64,000 nucleotides of DNA from Chrysaora quinquecirrha (lineage: Eukaryota; Cnidaria; Scyphozoa; Semaeostomeae; Pelagiidae). Below are positions 25,601 to 40,600 of the stretch, one piece after another. The notes beneath the pieces were generated by a model. The model worked only from the letters and a program-made list of their open reading frames with translations, had not been told where the DNA came from and made no database searches. Location of the stretch: positions 4,469,560 to 4,533,559 of the forward strand of contig JACTAT010000059.1 in the NCBI GenBank assembly GCA_014526335.1, written 5' to 3'. How positions within the stretch are numbered: position 1 is the first letter of the stretch; each line of letters begins with the position of its first letter. The position numbers and the translations under genes are program-made.

Positions 25601-28600
25601 TCAGGCGGCCCTCCAGCCCAGTAGCCCATTCTCTGGTTGGCTCTGTTAGTTAGATAACTGTGATCTGATAATACTGAGTAACGGCATGTTGTCTTAACGA
25701 GCTGGCGGCATCCATCTGATGCATCGATGATGCTAATAATACGACTGAAATTATGACCATATGCAAGAGAATGCTGAAAGCTAAAAGGATTTTCAAAATC
25801 CTCAAAAACATAAATCAATTTGTTACTACTCGAATGTGAAATCGTAGTCTTCACTCTGCCATTCTCCATTGCACATTTCACAGGCAATGAGTCTGTTCTA
25901 CTTCCAATGAAGTATTCTCCAGATTGATTGCTATTAGCTGCCAGTGCTGCTGTGCAAGATTCGTACGTTGCGTACCCTATCAAATAGGTCAAAAGACATT
26001 AGAAGTATTATCGTAAGCTTGCGTGTGTGCGTGTGTGTGTGCATTTTGTGCGTGTCTGCGTGTGCGTGTGCGTGTGGAATTGCTAAATTTCAGGGGCATT
26101 CTTATTCCTCAGAATTGTTATAGAAGTACTTGCATCGTATGAGGTTCGTCTTTCTGTGCGGATCGTTCGAGACAGATTAAATTTAGAGTCTTTAAAGCTT
26201 TGACCTGATATATTAAAGACTTTATGTATATCAACGAACCAGAACGAACAAAATGCTGTAATCTCGACTGAACTGTTCTTCTTATTAATCCTGCTTCATT
26301 CGACTGGGATGTTTGCTAAAATTCGAAGTCTGTTCGGCAAAAGTATTCAATCGACTGACTAATCTCTTCGGATGATGTAGCGTAAGTTAAGATTCTGCAT
26401 GCACGGGCAGCTGTTTGGACCGCTGGCATGCACGCTAACGGCACCTTGCACTTGCATACAGAGTTGCATATTGTAACGGCACTGCTGCATGTACTGCACG
26501 GCAAACGGCAAAGACGCTTCTTTTCATTTTCTTTCAAAATATTTCAAGGGTGATACCAGAAACAGTGTCAAGGGTAAATTCTCCAAATGTGGTCCGAGAT
26601 TTTCAAAGATTTTCCTTCTTCTCCAACAAAGCACCCTTTCTCCTCGCCGTTGTTTGCACGAAGACTTTGGTTTGAATTTCCCCTAAATTTCACTGCCCTC
26701 CGCAACTTTGAAATGCCTCCGAGGAATTGCAGAAATTCCTTCCAATTCGGTTAGGGTGTTTTCGAGACACTTGATCCAGGGGGTAATAGCAGCAACTACA
26801 TATTGCCTGAATATACACTTGTAATACCTGTGAATACCTGTGTGCTTGATTGTTTAAAAGCTTCTAATGATCGTTGATGCCAGTTTCGAAAGGTGCTATT
26901 GTAAGGCAGCTTCTCTCTGTTATAACTGCTCACAGATCTTGGTTGAAAGCTTAGCTTCCAGATTATATGATGCCAGAACAAGATGAAGACAATGTTGAGC
27001 AGAATAGCCATCCTTTGAATATATAATGGAAACTTCAAATCAAAACTGATCCTCTGCTTCTGCCATTTTAGCTTTTATGCTGAAGGTGCTGTGGCGTCGT
27101 GGTTTAATCCAGCTGACTCGTTGTGTCAAGAGCTTGGTGTGGTCAGGGTTCGAGCCCAGCCACGGTAGCGTCAAAAGTCAGCGTTAAGTTCGACGTCTCG
27201 ATTAATTAAACCTACTACTGAGATCCTAGCGACTGGCGCTAGAACACTATTTCACCTTCACCTATTTCTGCAAAACTTTACTAATTAAAACAAATCTAAA
27301 TCGACTTTCTGATTAAAAACAACTACATATAATATTTAATTGCAATTTATATATTGAAATCTACGTAATACATCTTTTCGACGAACGACGGCCATCTCGA
27401 GATATAGAGTTTTCGATACCAAATTCCTATTAAGCAGCCAAATTTTAGCCCGGGCGCAAAGTTTTATCATCTTAACGCTTGTATTATTTATTTTATGAGC
27501 GTCCAAGTTTGCGATTCTATGAGGGCTTAGACCAATCAGAGTGGTAACATGAATTAGAACAAGATTAGGGACCAGGATGAAGGAACAGGACTGTAGACCA
27601 TGGAAAGAAACAAGACGGAGTAACATGGCACAGAAACAGGACTGATGACCATGATAAAAAACAAGCTGAGTTAGCACAAAAAAGCATGACTGAACAGCAC
27701 CAACAAAAATAAAACTAAGGAACATGACGGAACATGACCTTAGGAACATGAGCAGTAAAAGATTAAGTTTAAAATGCTCTATTCGTTTGTTGCAATCAAC
27801 ATTAAGATGAATTTTAAGTTGAAGAGCAAATTTAAATTATTGTGGAGTTTAAGTTTAAGTTTAAATTCAAGATTGAGATTCATTTAGAGTTCAAGACTAA
27901 AACAAGGCTAAGATTAAGATTATGATTATGATTAACTATAAGTTAAGTTCAAGACTGAGATTAACATTAACATTAAGGTTTACATTAAATTTAAGTCTAA
28001 CACAGAGACTTAAACTAAGATTAAGATTTATAAAGATTAAGATTAAGTAAGATTAGGATTAACATTAACATTAAGAGCAAGTAGCAACTCAAAGGCTCAA
28101 TCCCCTACAGATGGAGGTCCTTACGGGTGGCCGTTCGTCGAAAAGATGTATATTATGGTACACAAGCTATACATGTGCATCCTAGACCAAACCATTTTTT
28201 ATCTTACGGGGATGTAACGTTGAAAGTGTCTAAGTTTTTTAAATCTACCTTAGTTCGGAAGATTAATCCAGATCTGTTGTCCGAGTGATACAGCATTGAA
28301 AGTGACATAACAGCATCCCAAGCAATTCATTTTAAAAAACCCTTTAGCACATGATTAATAGATTCAGGTTAACTAAAGGTATAGTCAAAGGACAACACTA
28401 AGAAACGTTCTACTACCTACTCTGAAGCCTTCCCTAGCACATCTGCACTCTATACAACAATATTAGATAGCATTATTTTATATTTAGAACTGAACATCTG
28501 CATGAATTCTAGAATGATACATTCACTGATGTTCCTGCAGCTCTCCTCATGAACATAATCTTTGCTAGTTGTTAGTTTGGGTTAGCAAGCAGGCAAGACA

Positions 28601-31600
28601 TGCTTTTAGAAGATTTTTGGAGAATTTTTGTCCTTATCATCGTCATTACTAGGAGCGCTTAAACATTTCCACTTGCTGTAGCAGTAAGACATATTCCACA
28701 TCTCAAATGAAATATTCCTTAAATTTGGTAGAGTTTTTATTGCCCCTAATCCTTGCTGAGGAGTTAATTGTTAGTTATTAGTCTGCGTTAGGAAGAGCAA
28801 ATGGATCTTTCTGGAAGCCTTTGCGAGTACGTTTTCCCTAAGGCTGCTCGATAATTTGAATTTTCTGCAAGTGGCAAAAAACATTTAAGTTGGATTGGCC
28901 TCCAGTCATTCCAGCACTTATTGTAGCGTTAGATATGAGTCGGTGATAGCAAGAAGAAATCAATCTTTATCAAGGGGCTTATAGAATTTTTTTCTTCCCT
29001 ATTAATTTTATTTACAACACTTTTGATTACTTACTGTAAGTCGAAAAACATTCCACATCTCCGATCATGTATTCTTTATATTCAATTGAGCCTCCAGTGT
29101 CCCCAGTAGTGATTGATGTTATGGGTAGATCAGATTTCTGAGTAACGTTACCATCATCTGATCTGACGACGGCATCATTTTTATTGCAGTTACAAGGTTT
29201 CGTAGAGTCTGCACACGAGCCGTTAATTCCGCATGCGCATCCTTGGCCGTTCGGTGGTCCTCCTGCCCAGTAGCTCATTCTCTGGTTTGCTCTGTTAGTC
29301 AAATAACTATTAGTTGTCAGACCCGAATGTTGGCATTTCATTTTCACCATCTGTTGGCATCTAGTGGATGCGTCGATGATGCTGGTGATACTGCTGAACT
29401 TCTGATTGTATGAAAGTGTTTGTTTGTAGCTAAATTTGTCTTCAAAGCCATGAACATAGAACAGTTTGTTGCTAGTCGAATGCGATATTGATGTTTTCAC
29501 TTCGCCTGCAAGCAGTTCACATTTCACGGAAAATACATCTGTCGTAACTCGAATGTAGTACTGTCCAGGTTGATTGCTATTGGCTGCCAACGCTGCTCCA
29601 CAAGAATCGTATGATACATATCCTGTTAATTAGGTCACAGAGAAATAGATTTTTCAAAAACCTTAATTGGGCCATTTGGTTATAAAAGTCAGGTTTGATC
29701 TGACTAGTATTATTCTAAAGAGACATCTTTTTACGGCAATAAACGTGAGATTCCTGAGCGAAAATTAGACTTATGACACAAGTAATACAGACTCGTTATG
29801 GAGCTCAATTGATGGATAAAACGGGGGTGGCTGCTTCTTGCCAAGAACCACTTTCGTGCTCCAACAACATTTACTGTTGGTACTAAATGTTTTTTTATAA
29901 TTAAGTTTTTTGTTAAAATTAAGAATAATTTTAAGAAGCCCCTTAAGAAACTTTTAGTACTAACATAGGGTCGAAAATTAAGAAACTTTTGGAACAAGGC
30001 CTTGAGCTAGGTTTCCTATAAAAAGAAAACGTGTGTATCTATTCTGCTCTGCTGAAACCCTTACGTGACGAGAAAAAGTGATTAACTCTCAAAAAACTGA
30101 ACTAAAGCAACTGCGTTGTTGTCATTGCATAGCATATGTTGCTGTTGATGATTGCGAAAGAGTGAGACGACAAGTAATAAGTTTGAGAAAGTCTAATCTT
30201 CATCGACCACACCCGAATATGTTCTGCTTCATGCTGAATAAAGGTAGTGAAACCATTTAGAACTCGAAATTCTTTAAATGCATGCGGACAGACAGAGTAG
30301 AAGTCTAAAAAAGTACACTTTTGTTAGCGGCACATCCATGCATACCTCTGGAAGGAAGAATCTTAGGAAGGCATTGTTCAGGTTCTCCTTGAGAAATGTT
30401 ACTGTTACTAAAGATAAATATAGAAGACATATGGCCCTAATTTTTCATACCCTTCTGTGTATATAACTACATTCGTGCCTTTTTGCTCTTCTGTATAAGC
30501 TAAACAGAATGAAGAATGAGGGAGTACGTAAAGGAAATATGGTACACAAGTTTCTCTGGAGTCGGTATGTTATCTGACTTAGCTATGTTTTGTAATGGTT
30601 GCTACAACTAGGGCATCCATATAAAACACTTGAGATAACGAGAGCATCAACTTAATGTACTAGTAGATGGATCCTATCAAAAAGTCAATTCTGCGAGGAA
30701 AAAGTACTTTATTGTTATTCCTGGTCAACGATGTGAAATTTTACGTGATTGTTTATTTTTACTGCATTATTCCTTTATCGTTTTGTTTCAAACCTTATAT
30801 GATTTTTCTGGACCCTACTTGATTGTTTGTTGTCCCTGCAACAAACTCTGCACTTGCTTATGGCAATCGATTTTCTTTTTTAAGAAATAGGGCCTACACG
30901 CAAACCTCAAGAAAGATCCAATGAAAATATTTATAAATATTTATGAAAATATTATACATTTATAATCTTGCAGATTTCAAACTCGTTTAATCACGACCTC
31001 AGATTCCCCATCAAATAGAATTTTCATTGACGTTCTGTGATGAACTTAAACAAGGACACTTAAGCCAAAAAGTGTAGTACTCTCGCTCCCTATCATCCTA
31101 CGACAAGCATACCGTATTCTCTATGGGTACATTTCTGAATAACTGTAAGTGGCATGTTGCTGTAAGTATACAGATCGTTGAGCATTTCCATACCTATAGT
31201 GTTTCTATACTTGCACATTTAAGGAAATTAATCATTATACTAGGTTACATGAATCATTATACTCCCACCAGCGGTCGGTCACCCGCTTTACATCAAGCAT
31301 CACATATAGACCGTAAGGGCCATGCTTATACGAGTACACTCTCATACTCATGTAAGTATATAGGAAAATAAGGGTATATGAAAATGTATATGGTGTATGT
31401 AATCGATATAAATGTGTATATTATTTTACGTGTGCGTTTCTAGGACGAGCCAAAAGAACTCGTGATAATCGTTGGAAAAAGGTATGTATATGCACGACAA
31501 TTAGAAAAAATTATCAGCGTGGTTGCAAAACCGTTCAAACTCACCGCACTGCACGGGACTCACAATGAATTCCAAGGACTGACCAGCTGCAACTGTACCT

Positions 31601-34600
31601 CCTACCGCTATCTGCGTTATGGGCAGCTGATTCTTGGACTTATAATAGATCATGCTTGTTCCTTTATACCCAGGTGAAGTATCGCAAGTACACATCGCAT
31701 GATTATCGCAAGTTCCAATGACAGTTACTGCCTTCCTTCCCATAACACTCGTCTGGCCAGATATCTTAATGCCATTGCACTTATAGGTAACTGTCTGTTT
31801 GCACCACGATGCTCCATCAATCAGCTTTTCAAGCTTCGTGTTATCAATCTCATACGTAATGAGTTGATTGGATACCTTGGTAATGTAGCCTGTGTATGCT
31901 TGAGGATGTACATAGAAGACTACGTTATTAATGCTTCCTATACACTTCACTTGGGCAGAACCAGCTGATGTAAAGATGTCCTGCAACACAGGCGAAACAC
32001 CAAACGCATTCATGGCTTCTACGCAGCTTTTTGGACCTGTGGAAAAACAAAATAGCATCATAAGCATTGATTCGCTACTCTGATCAGTGGCTATCCTCAT
32101 GATGTAGAAACAGCTTAAACAACGAATACTTCATGTTTCTTCAATCAATGAGGCCCTTGAAGGTGCTGTGGCGTCGTGGTGTAATCCAGCTGACTCGTGG
32201 TGCCAGGAGCTCAGTGTGGTCAGGGTTCGAGCCCAGCCACGGTTGCGTCACGGCCAGGGTCGAGGTCTCGATTAGTTAACCTACTACTGAGATCCTAGCG
32301 ACTGGCGCTAAAACACCATTTCACCTTCACCTTCACCTTGCATAAGAAAACTCGAACCTGGTTTCAGCTCGACCGGCGGTACGACAGGGATGAATTCTCG
32401 AACAGAATGTTCTGGTTGAGCCTTTCATGACATGTTTTGGCTTGTCACCAAAAAAGGCGCAGTGTTTGGCCAGTTTTTGCACTCTCAACGAAACACACTG
32501 CATTGTTTTCGTGCGTTTTTCTGAAATTTTCCTAGGACCCATTCGTCTTTCAGCGCAAGTTGATTGTCGCAGAACTTTGTCACAGGAATTTTGTCGCATG
32601 TGTAGCCACCCCAGGACTTTTCATAACAGGACATTTTCAGGAGTGTCGCGTCGCCAGAACCAGGCAAAAAAATCGCATGTGCAGCTGCGGCTAACTGTCT
32701 ATAACAGTTAAGAATGTAATTAAACTCAATAAGGACTTACTTAATTCTTTTACGTTTGTCGTCCTTGAAAGCTGTGTGCCAGAGCCTAAAGGGTTAAGAA
32801 GATTGTTTCAAAAACTAACAAACTCAATTTCAGCAAATAGATAGGCAATAGCTCGATACAATTCATGAAATAATTGAAAATATACTAGATGAACCAACGA
32901 CCCAGCAAAAGGAGCTGCAATGTTCAGCAACAAATGTATTAAGTTAATAAATTAAGTCATCTAAGTTATAAAGTTATAAAGTGTTTTTAATTGACTAAGT
33001 TTTTCCAGATTAACGATAGTCACACACGTATGTATTGCTGATAGGGGTTTGTGATCAAACAAATGAAAAATGAAAAAAAAAAGAAAATGAAAAATGAATC
33101 AAAATTGGCCTAGGGAACGGAAACTACGACTCTAGGAATCATGTCTCTCTTTAGCATAATATGCCTTGGCCAAACGTCACCAACATCACACCCAACCTTT
33201 CCCCTAACATCCTTTGGCTACTGTTGAGGCAGGGATGGCTAATCATTGCCAACATTTCAGCCAACATTCGTGTCAAAGTGGTTTTGATTGTATAGCCTGG
33301 GACAACCTCGTCCCCAGGGTGAATAGGCCTCTACGTGAAACTCCACTGTCCAAATTCGACCCTGGTATCGGCCTTGTCTATTAGCAATTTGATTGGCTGT
33401 TCAAACAATAGAAATCTTAAGTGACGTCACAGTTTCTTCAAAATTTCACACCAAAATAGGCCGAAAACTATGTGAAAAACATGTGACAAAACCAAAAAAT
33501 TACGCTACATGAGATATTGTTTCTTGCCTTAGAGTTATCAATGAAATTCTTTGCATTTCCTTTCTAAGAACATCTGCTTTCGGAATCTACATCTCATGCC
33601 TAGGCCAAAATTGCCAGTATTTTGGCAGATTTTGTGGCTGGTACCAGGGCCAAAATCGATTTGACGGTTGAGATTCGAGGAAATTCGATTTGGGGCCTGG
33701 GGACGAGGTTGAGCCTGGGAATACTGCCGGATATTTCTCATTTGGGTTCGTATCCATGCATTTTCTATCTCGAGAAATTAAAATTCGTTAGTAGCTTGCT
33801 TCTAGAACGAGAATGCTGTTTGCTTAATCTTTCCGTGCAAAACAATAGCGCCTTACCAAGTTTGGCGCAGGTGGCCAAACGAAGCCAACTTTCTGAAATG
33901 TTGGGTGAATGTTGAAACTTCAACCAACATAATAATGTTGGCTCACCAAACATTTCGCGGTGGCCAAGCGCTGCCAAAATTTCGACGAACATTAATGTTG
34001 TTCAATGCTGAGTTAAATGTTAGCTACGCTGGGCCCGGGCTTTAGGAGCGCAAACTACGACTCTACGAATCGTGTCTTCTCTTGTCAGTGTGTTGTTGTT
34101 GTAAAATAAGTTGTTGTTGATGTTGCAGTGAGCGTATCAAATGACGTTTAGAGTTATACGTACCTGGATTATATTCATCGCTAACATCGTTCAAAGACAG
34201 TGCAAAATTCCAAAGTTTCACGTCGTAGAGGTTTAGTCCTTCTAAAGCACTGGTTGGACCGATTTTAATAACTCTTTCGGTATTTGCTGCAACGGAAGAC
34301 GTCCCGGGAGTACAATAAAGAGCAGCCGCTCTTGCTCCATTTTCATACAAAAGAACGTCGTGTGTTTGCGATAGCACTACAACGTAATGATTCCACTGGT
34401 TCATTAGATTGATGCGTTTTGAGCAAGAACGCCACTTAGTTTTCATCCAGATGGTCACTTCAAGGTTTCCTGATAAAGTCTGGTGTATCTTAAATCCAAG
34501 AACCGATTGACTCGACCCAGTACTTCCAATCACCGGATATCCGCCTGGTACAGCTGCAAAAGAATGAAACAGTTAATAGCTAGAACTGTTGAATCTCTAA

Positions 34601-37600
34601 TTTACTCTTAAATGCGTCAACATTTAAACAGACTAAGCAGAGATAAAAAAGAAGCTATCTTAATCTGTTTATACAGTTCAGGTTTTCGGGGAACAGTATA
34701 ACAGACGTGAGGGCCGAAGCGTACACCCTATAGACCGCAGTTAGCCTGGGCACTCATCCATCGATCTGTGAAGGATAAACGGCTGGGTTTGCTAACAGCA
34801 ATTTTGATAGAGTTGAGCGCTGGTCCAACCCAAGCATCCACTTTCACTCCGGGAAGTAATTTGCACCGCGGTCGAACACATAGACCTATTACATACAGTA
34901 AGTCATACTCATCGCTACTACCTTAATAACCAACCTCCCAAAACATTCACACTCCTCTGAGTAAACAGCTGTTGGGTTGTTGTGTTGCTGTTTGCGAAGG
35001 GAGGGGAATTATGTAATAAGTTTATCGAGCCCACTGAGCAGTGCCAAATCATGGCAAACTTGAAAGCTGCACTGAAATACAAACAAAACTCACGATGTTG
35101 ATGATTGACAGCTATCGGCGGGAAAAAATCGTGCATTCCATTTATAGCTGGCTATGGCTTCAACCTGTTACAGCACGATGGATAGAAAATAGCAAATATA
35201 ACTATCTAAACCTACGTTTGAACCAGAATCCAATGGAAATTCCATCCTTGCAAAGTTCCGGATCAACAAAGCAGCTGTCGGGAGGCAGCTGTCCAGTTGA
35301 TGCTGACTTGCCAGTCTGGAAAAAGCCAGCATTGCCACCATCATAAGCATTCCCTGGTATGGCTTTATCTGTTGTCATTGCCTGGTTACCTCGCTCGTCT
35401 GGGAAATAAGTATGCGTTGCGTTCTTCCGAATCTTATCGAGGCGCCACAAGTGATCAGCTGTGGATGAATAACATCTAATTTCAAGCTATTTTGTTTACT
35501 ATTGCGTGCCTAATTACTAAGGGGTTGTAGTAAGAAGGTAAAGGTTGAAGTTCATGCAAGACCTTATTAGGGGAGGCTGGGTAGATCACGGGGCCATTCT
35601 TTTAGGACTTTTTCAGCGTCTTCCTTTTTTTCTGGAAACTTCCGAGAGATCGGAATTCCGTTCTTTTGTAGCCTGCGTACGGACTCAGACACTTTCAAGT
35701 TTCTCTTGCTAGTCTGTTGGGAAACTGTCAGGAAAATTGGAGACTTTTGGAGGCTTCAGTCTCTCTAAAGTCTTTCATTTCTCAAGAAAGTGCGTTTTTG
35801 GCATCTTGAATCGAAAGCCTCCAAAGACTACTTTTTCGGAATTCAGAAGATTTAATAGTCCCAAAAGAACGCACCCTATAAAACGCACTTTAGGCGTTTT
35901 GGACGACTAATGAAAGAGTTACGTTTAGAGGTTTCGTTTTTAGGGAAAGTGTGAGAGTTTGAGCAACTATTTTAGGGGCGAAAAAGCAAAATATATTGTA
36001 TTTCTTACGTTCCATGTAATCGAGACCAACAAATTCGATACGTAGTGCGTCGTCTGCAAAGTCAACGCTTGCAACTCTAACAGATCGAGCCCTGAATGGC
36101 CGTAGAGCAAAGCGACATTGCTGCAAGGCATTTCCAAACATACCCTTACAAATCAGTATCTGAAATGAGAGAAGACAATTTTAATAAAAAACCAACAGTC
36201 CTGGTCTAAATCATGTGAGACAACTTGTTGGTGGCTCCCCTCCTGCATGGGGTGCTCCCCTCCTCCATGGGGCTTCCGACTAGAATGTCTGCATGACTGT
36301 TGACATTTCTTAATTGTTGACCCTATTTTATCACTAGGTCTACATGTTTCTTAAAATTTCCATAATGCTACCCAACAACTCAAGGATACTCTAAACGATG
36401 TTTTGTCGAAATCATTTAAAAAAGAAACAGATTATTACGCATTATTAGTAACTGAATAATGCACTAGCCAAATGATCAAAAATTGTTTGTCAAAAAATTG
36501 CAGTTTGCTTTTCAAGCAATGTTTGAACGTTTGGCCATGTCAAAAATGTTTAAAAATAGAGTTTGTTTTGCAATGTATTTTAAAAATGTTTGACAAGCAA
36601 TATTTAGCAACGTGGCCAAACGGTAAAATATTTTGTTGGAAAAGAAAATTTCAAATGTTTGGCAACCAAGCTCTGATCGTATGGCCAGGGCGTAAAAAAA
36701 TCTACAACAGTTAAAAAGGAATTTTCCTTCTTTCATCATTACTATTCTCCTCTCCAGTTAAAAGAGTTTTAGTCTTTCTAAGGTTTCTTAGTCTTTCTGA
36801 TCTAAGTCCAAGATACCACATTTTGGAATCTATACAAGAATATTTCTTATAAACCAGTTTCTTATAAAAAACTTGTGCATTACTTCGGAATCAAAACTAT
36901 AGACCATTCTTTTTCTTCAAAGCATGCATGTATTTCTAATAAAAAACTTGAGTCTGAATTGTATATCAGAGATCACTTATTTGGGGTTTGGGATTCTTAT
37001 TGTGAAATTTATTGTAGAGGACTACCATTAAAAAACAGGAATGCGTGTGACAGACAAAACTCTTCTAAGATTCTGCTTTGAAATAAAATGCTGGTCTAAC
37101 AACGCACCAGCCCTGGAACACCAGGGAAAATTGATGCCTTGCAGGAAAAAAGGCAGAGGTGAACCAGTCAACAAAGAAAGATATGGCCTGAAGTCATCAA
37201 GAGTTGGGGAGGACGGCAGCAGACAGAAAACGGGGGAAATCGGCAGTACAAGCTACCCTTCTTAGGGGGGATGCTATATAGCCAGCAGACATATATGACA
37301 ACAGGGGCGACGGGACATTTCCACTAAAAACATAAAAAAGAACACTTACCTCAGCTAGAACTGCGTCCATTCCGTAAACAACTGTTCTTCCGTTGAAGCC
37401 CCGATAGCTTAAGACGAACTTTCGATCATTATTCAAATTCGCGTATTGTGATGAAAAACCGCCGTCAGCTTGTACTAACAGGAACATGACTTTCTTCATC
37501 CGTAGGAATGTAACTTCAATGTAAACAGGGGCATTACGAACAATTGTTTTCGGTACTCTGGTCAGTTTTTTATAACACTCTATCTTCCCAGCATGCGATG

Positions 37601-40600
37601 TTGTCATATATCCTGCACTGGGTTTCCAGCCTCTTTTATCAGTTTTCAACGGATAGAACAGTCGAGCATTTGGTGCGAAGCTCGGGTTATCCGGTACGTA
37701 TATCTGACTGCCATGTATGAGCCCATTTTTCATACCAAGCGGATAGGCATGACCAAAACCTAAAAGAGATAGAAGTTAGATTTACTTTGAAAAGAGATCA
37801 ACCGCACCCGCAATTCCAAACAGCAACCAACTCTAACCATAACTCTGCCATAAGGCAGTTTTACTGGATAATATAGATTGTGCAGAGAATTACAGACAGG
37901 ATTTCTTTCTAATAAGTGGCACGGCAAGACCGTGTGACCGGTCTTGTGTAGACAGAAGAAGTTCGTTTTCTCACTTTGACTCCAACTAATGTTATTGGTC
38001 TTCCCGTTGTATTCCGTAAGCTTTACAAAGAGGTCTGGGTCGGGCGCGACATTTTTCTGGAAAATGGTAGGCATATCGAGTAAGGGAATCCTCTCCACGG
38101 ACAAAGACCGGAATTGCAGTCGCTTCAGAGGAATTAGTGCAGCAGATTAAAAGGGAACCTGCGACAGCAATGTTTAAAATATCTGCAGAAACTCAGGATC
38201 TCTGCAGATGCAATTAACTGCAGAAGCAATTAACTAACAAAACGGAAAATACTCAATTAAATTTATCCTAGACCAGATAAACTGGGACTTGAATCCTTTC
38301 TTTCACTTCAACTCCTACGAAATATGAATTTGAAGCAAAATTTGCTGCAATCTCTCTCCTGGAACGACCGCATTTCCGGTCTTTGTTCGTGGAGAGGATT
38401 CCTTTGCTCGATACGGCTACCACTTTCCAGAAAAATGTTCGGGTCTACATCATGGATATCGAGAAATCGATAGGTTTTACTGAACACACTTACTGACCTG
38501 GTAGTTTGTAGTTCGAGCATTTTTCTTTTGTTCCATCAACTGCTATGCACTGAAAACCATTATCTTTGGTCAAAGCACATGAAGTGTAATTCTTGTTGTC
38601 AATGTTGAAGTGGTTTTTGCAACATTTTCCACTCAGTGTGTATGAAACACATCCATCTAAGAATAAAAGAATGTTATAAAGTTTGTTAAAATAGATAGTT
38701 GGCTTGGTAAAACAAAGCATGGTAAGTGGTAAGGCAGGTATTGCGGTAATACAAGGTATGAAAATATATGGTATGGCAAGAAAAATGCATGATTGCACAA
38801 GGTAACAAAAGGCATTGTAATACCAAAGGTTGGTAAAACAAGGTGGAACACAAAGCATAGTATTGGTAAGGCAGGTATTCCGGTAATACAAGGTATAAAA
38901 ATACATACTATGGCAAAAACAATGCATGATTGTACAAGGTAACAAAAGGCATTGTAACTACAAAAGTTGGTAAAACAAGGTATGGTAATACAAAGCATGG
39001 TAAGGGCAATAAACAGCTTGGTAACACAAGTTGTGACAAAACAAAGCTTTGTAAAGCTAGGTAGGGTAATACAAAGCATGGTAAGGGCAATAAACAGCTT
39101 GGTAACACAAGTTGTGACAAAACAAAGCTTGATAATGCTAGGTACGGTAATACAAAGCATGGTAAGGGCAATAAACAGCTTGGTAACACAAGTTGTGACA
39201 AAACAAAGCTTGGTACTGCTAGGTACGGTAATACAAAGCATGGTTATGGTAATAAACAGCTTGGTAACACAAGTTGTGACAAAACAAAGCTTGGTAATGC
39301 TAGGAACGGTAATACAAAGCATGGTGACGGCAATAAACAGCTTGGTAACACAAGTTGTGACAAAACAAAGCTTGGTAATGCTAGGAACGGTAATACAAAG
39401 CATGGTGACGGCAATAAACAGCTTGGTAACACAAGTTGTGACAAAACAAAGCTTGGTGCTGCTAGGTACGGTAATACAAAGCATGGTTATGGTAATAAAC
39501 AGCTTGGTAACACAAGTTGTGACAAAACAAAGCTTGGTAATGCTAGGAACGGTAATACAAAGCATGGTGACGGCAATAAACAGCTTGGTAACACAAGTTG
39601 TGACAAAACAAAGCTTGGTAATGCTAGGAACGGTGATACAAAGCATGGTAATGGCAATAAACAGCTTGGTAACACAAGTTGTGACAATACAAAGCTTGGT
39701 ACTGCAAGGTACGGTAATACAAAGCATGGTAATGACAATAAACAGCTTGGTAACACAAGTTGTGACAATACAAAGCTTTGTAAAGCTAGGTAGGGTAATA
39801 CAAAGCATGATTATGGTAATAGGCAGCTTGGTAAAACAAGTTTTGACAATACAAAGCTTGGTACTGCTAGGTACGGTAATACAAAGCATGGTAACCGCAA
39901 TAAACAGCTTGGTAACACAAATTGTGACAATACAAAGCTTTGTAAAGCTAGGTAAGGTAATACAAAGCATGGTTATGGTAATAAACAGCTTGGTAACACA
40001 AGTTGTGACAGAATAAAGCTTGGTACTGCTAGGTACGGTAATACAAAGCATGGTAACGGCATAAAACAACTTGGTAACACAAGTTGTGACAAAACAAAGC
40101 TTGGTAATGCAATGTAAGGTAATACAAAGCATGGTAACGGCAATAAACAGTTTGGTAACACAAGTGGTGACAAAACAAAAGCTTGGTAATGCTAGGTACG
40201 GTAATACAAAGCATGGTAACGGAAATAAACAACTTGGCAACACAAGTTGTGACAAAACAAAGCTTGGTAATGCTAGGTACGGTAATACAAAGCATGGTAA
40301 TGCTAGGTACGGTAATACAAAGCATGGTAATGCCAATAAACAGCTTGGTAACACAAGTTGTGACAAAACAAAGCTTGGTAATGCTAGGTACGGTAATGCA
40401 AAGCATGGTAATGCCAATAAACAGCTTGGTAACACAAGTTGTGACAAAACAAAGCTTGATAATGCTAGGTACGGTAATGAAAAGCATGGTAATGCCAATA
40501 AACAGCTTGGTAACACAAGTTGTGACAAAACAAAGCTTGATAATGCTAGGTACGGTAATGCAAAGCATGGTAATGCCAATAAACAGCTTGGTAACACAAG

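Noticed and set aside
32158..32240. A possible tRNA gene (box A and box B at the right distance)
   Set aside because: The cloverleaf is imperfect, ten relatives share the same non-tRNA body and hexamer tail, and so it is a SINE head.
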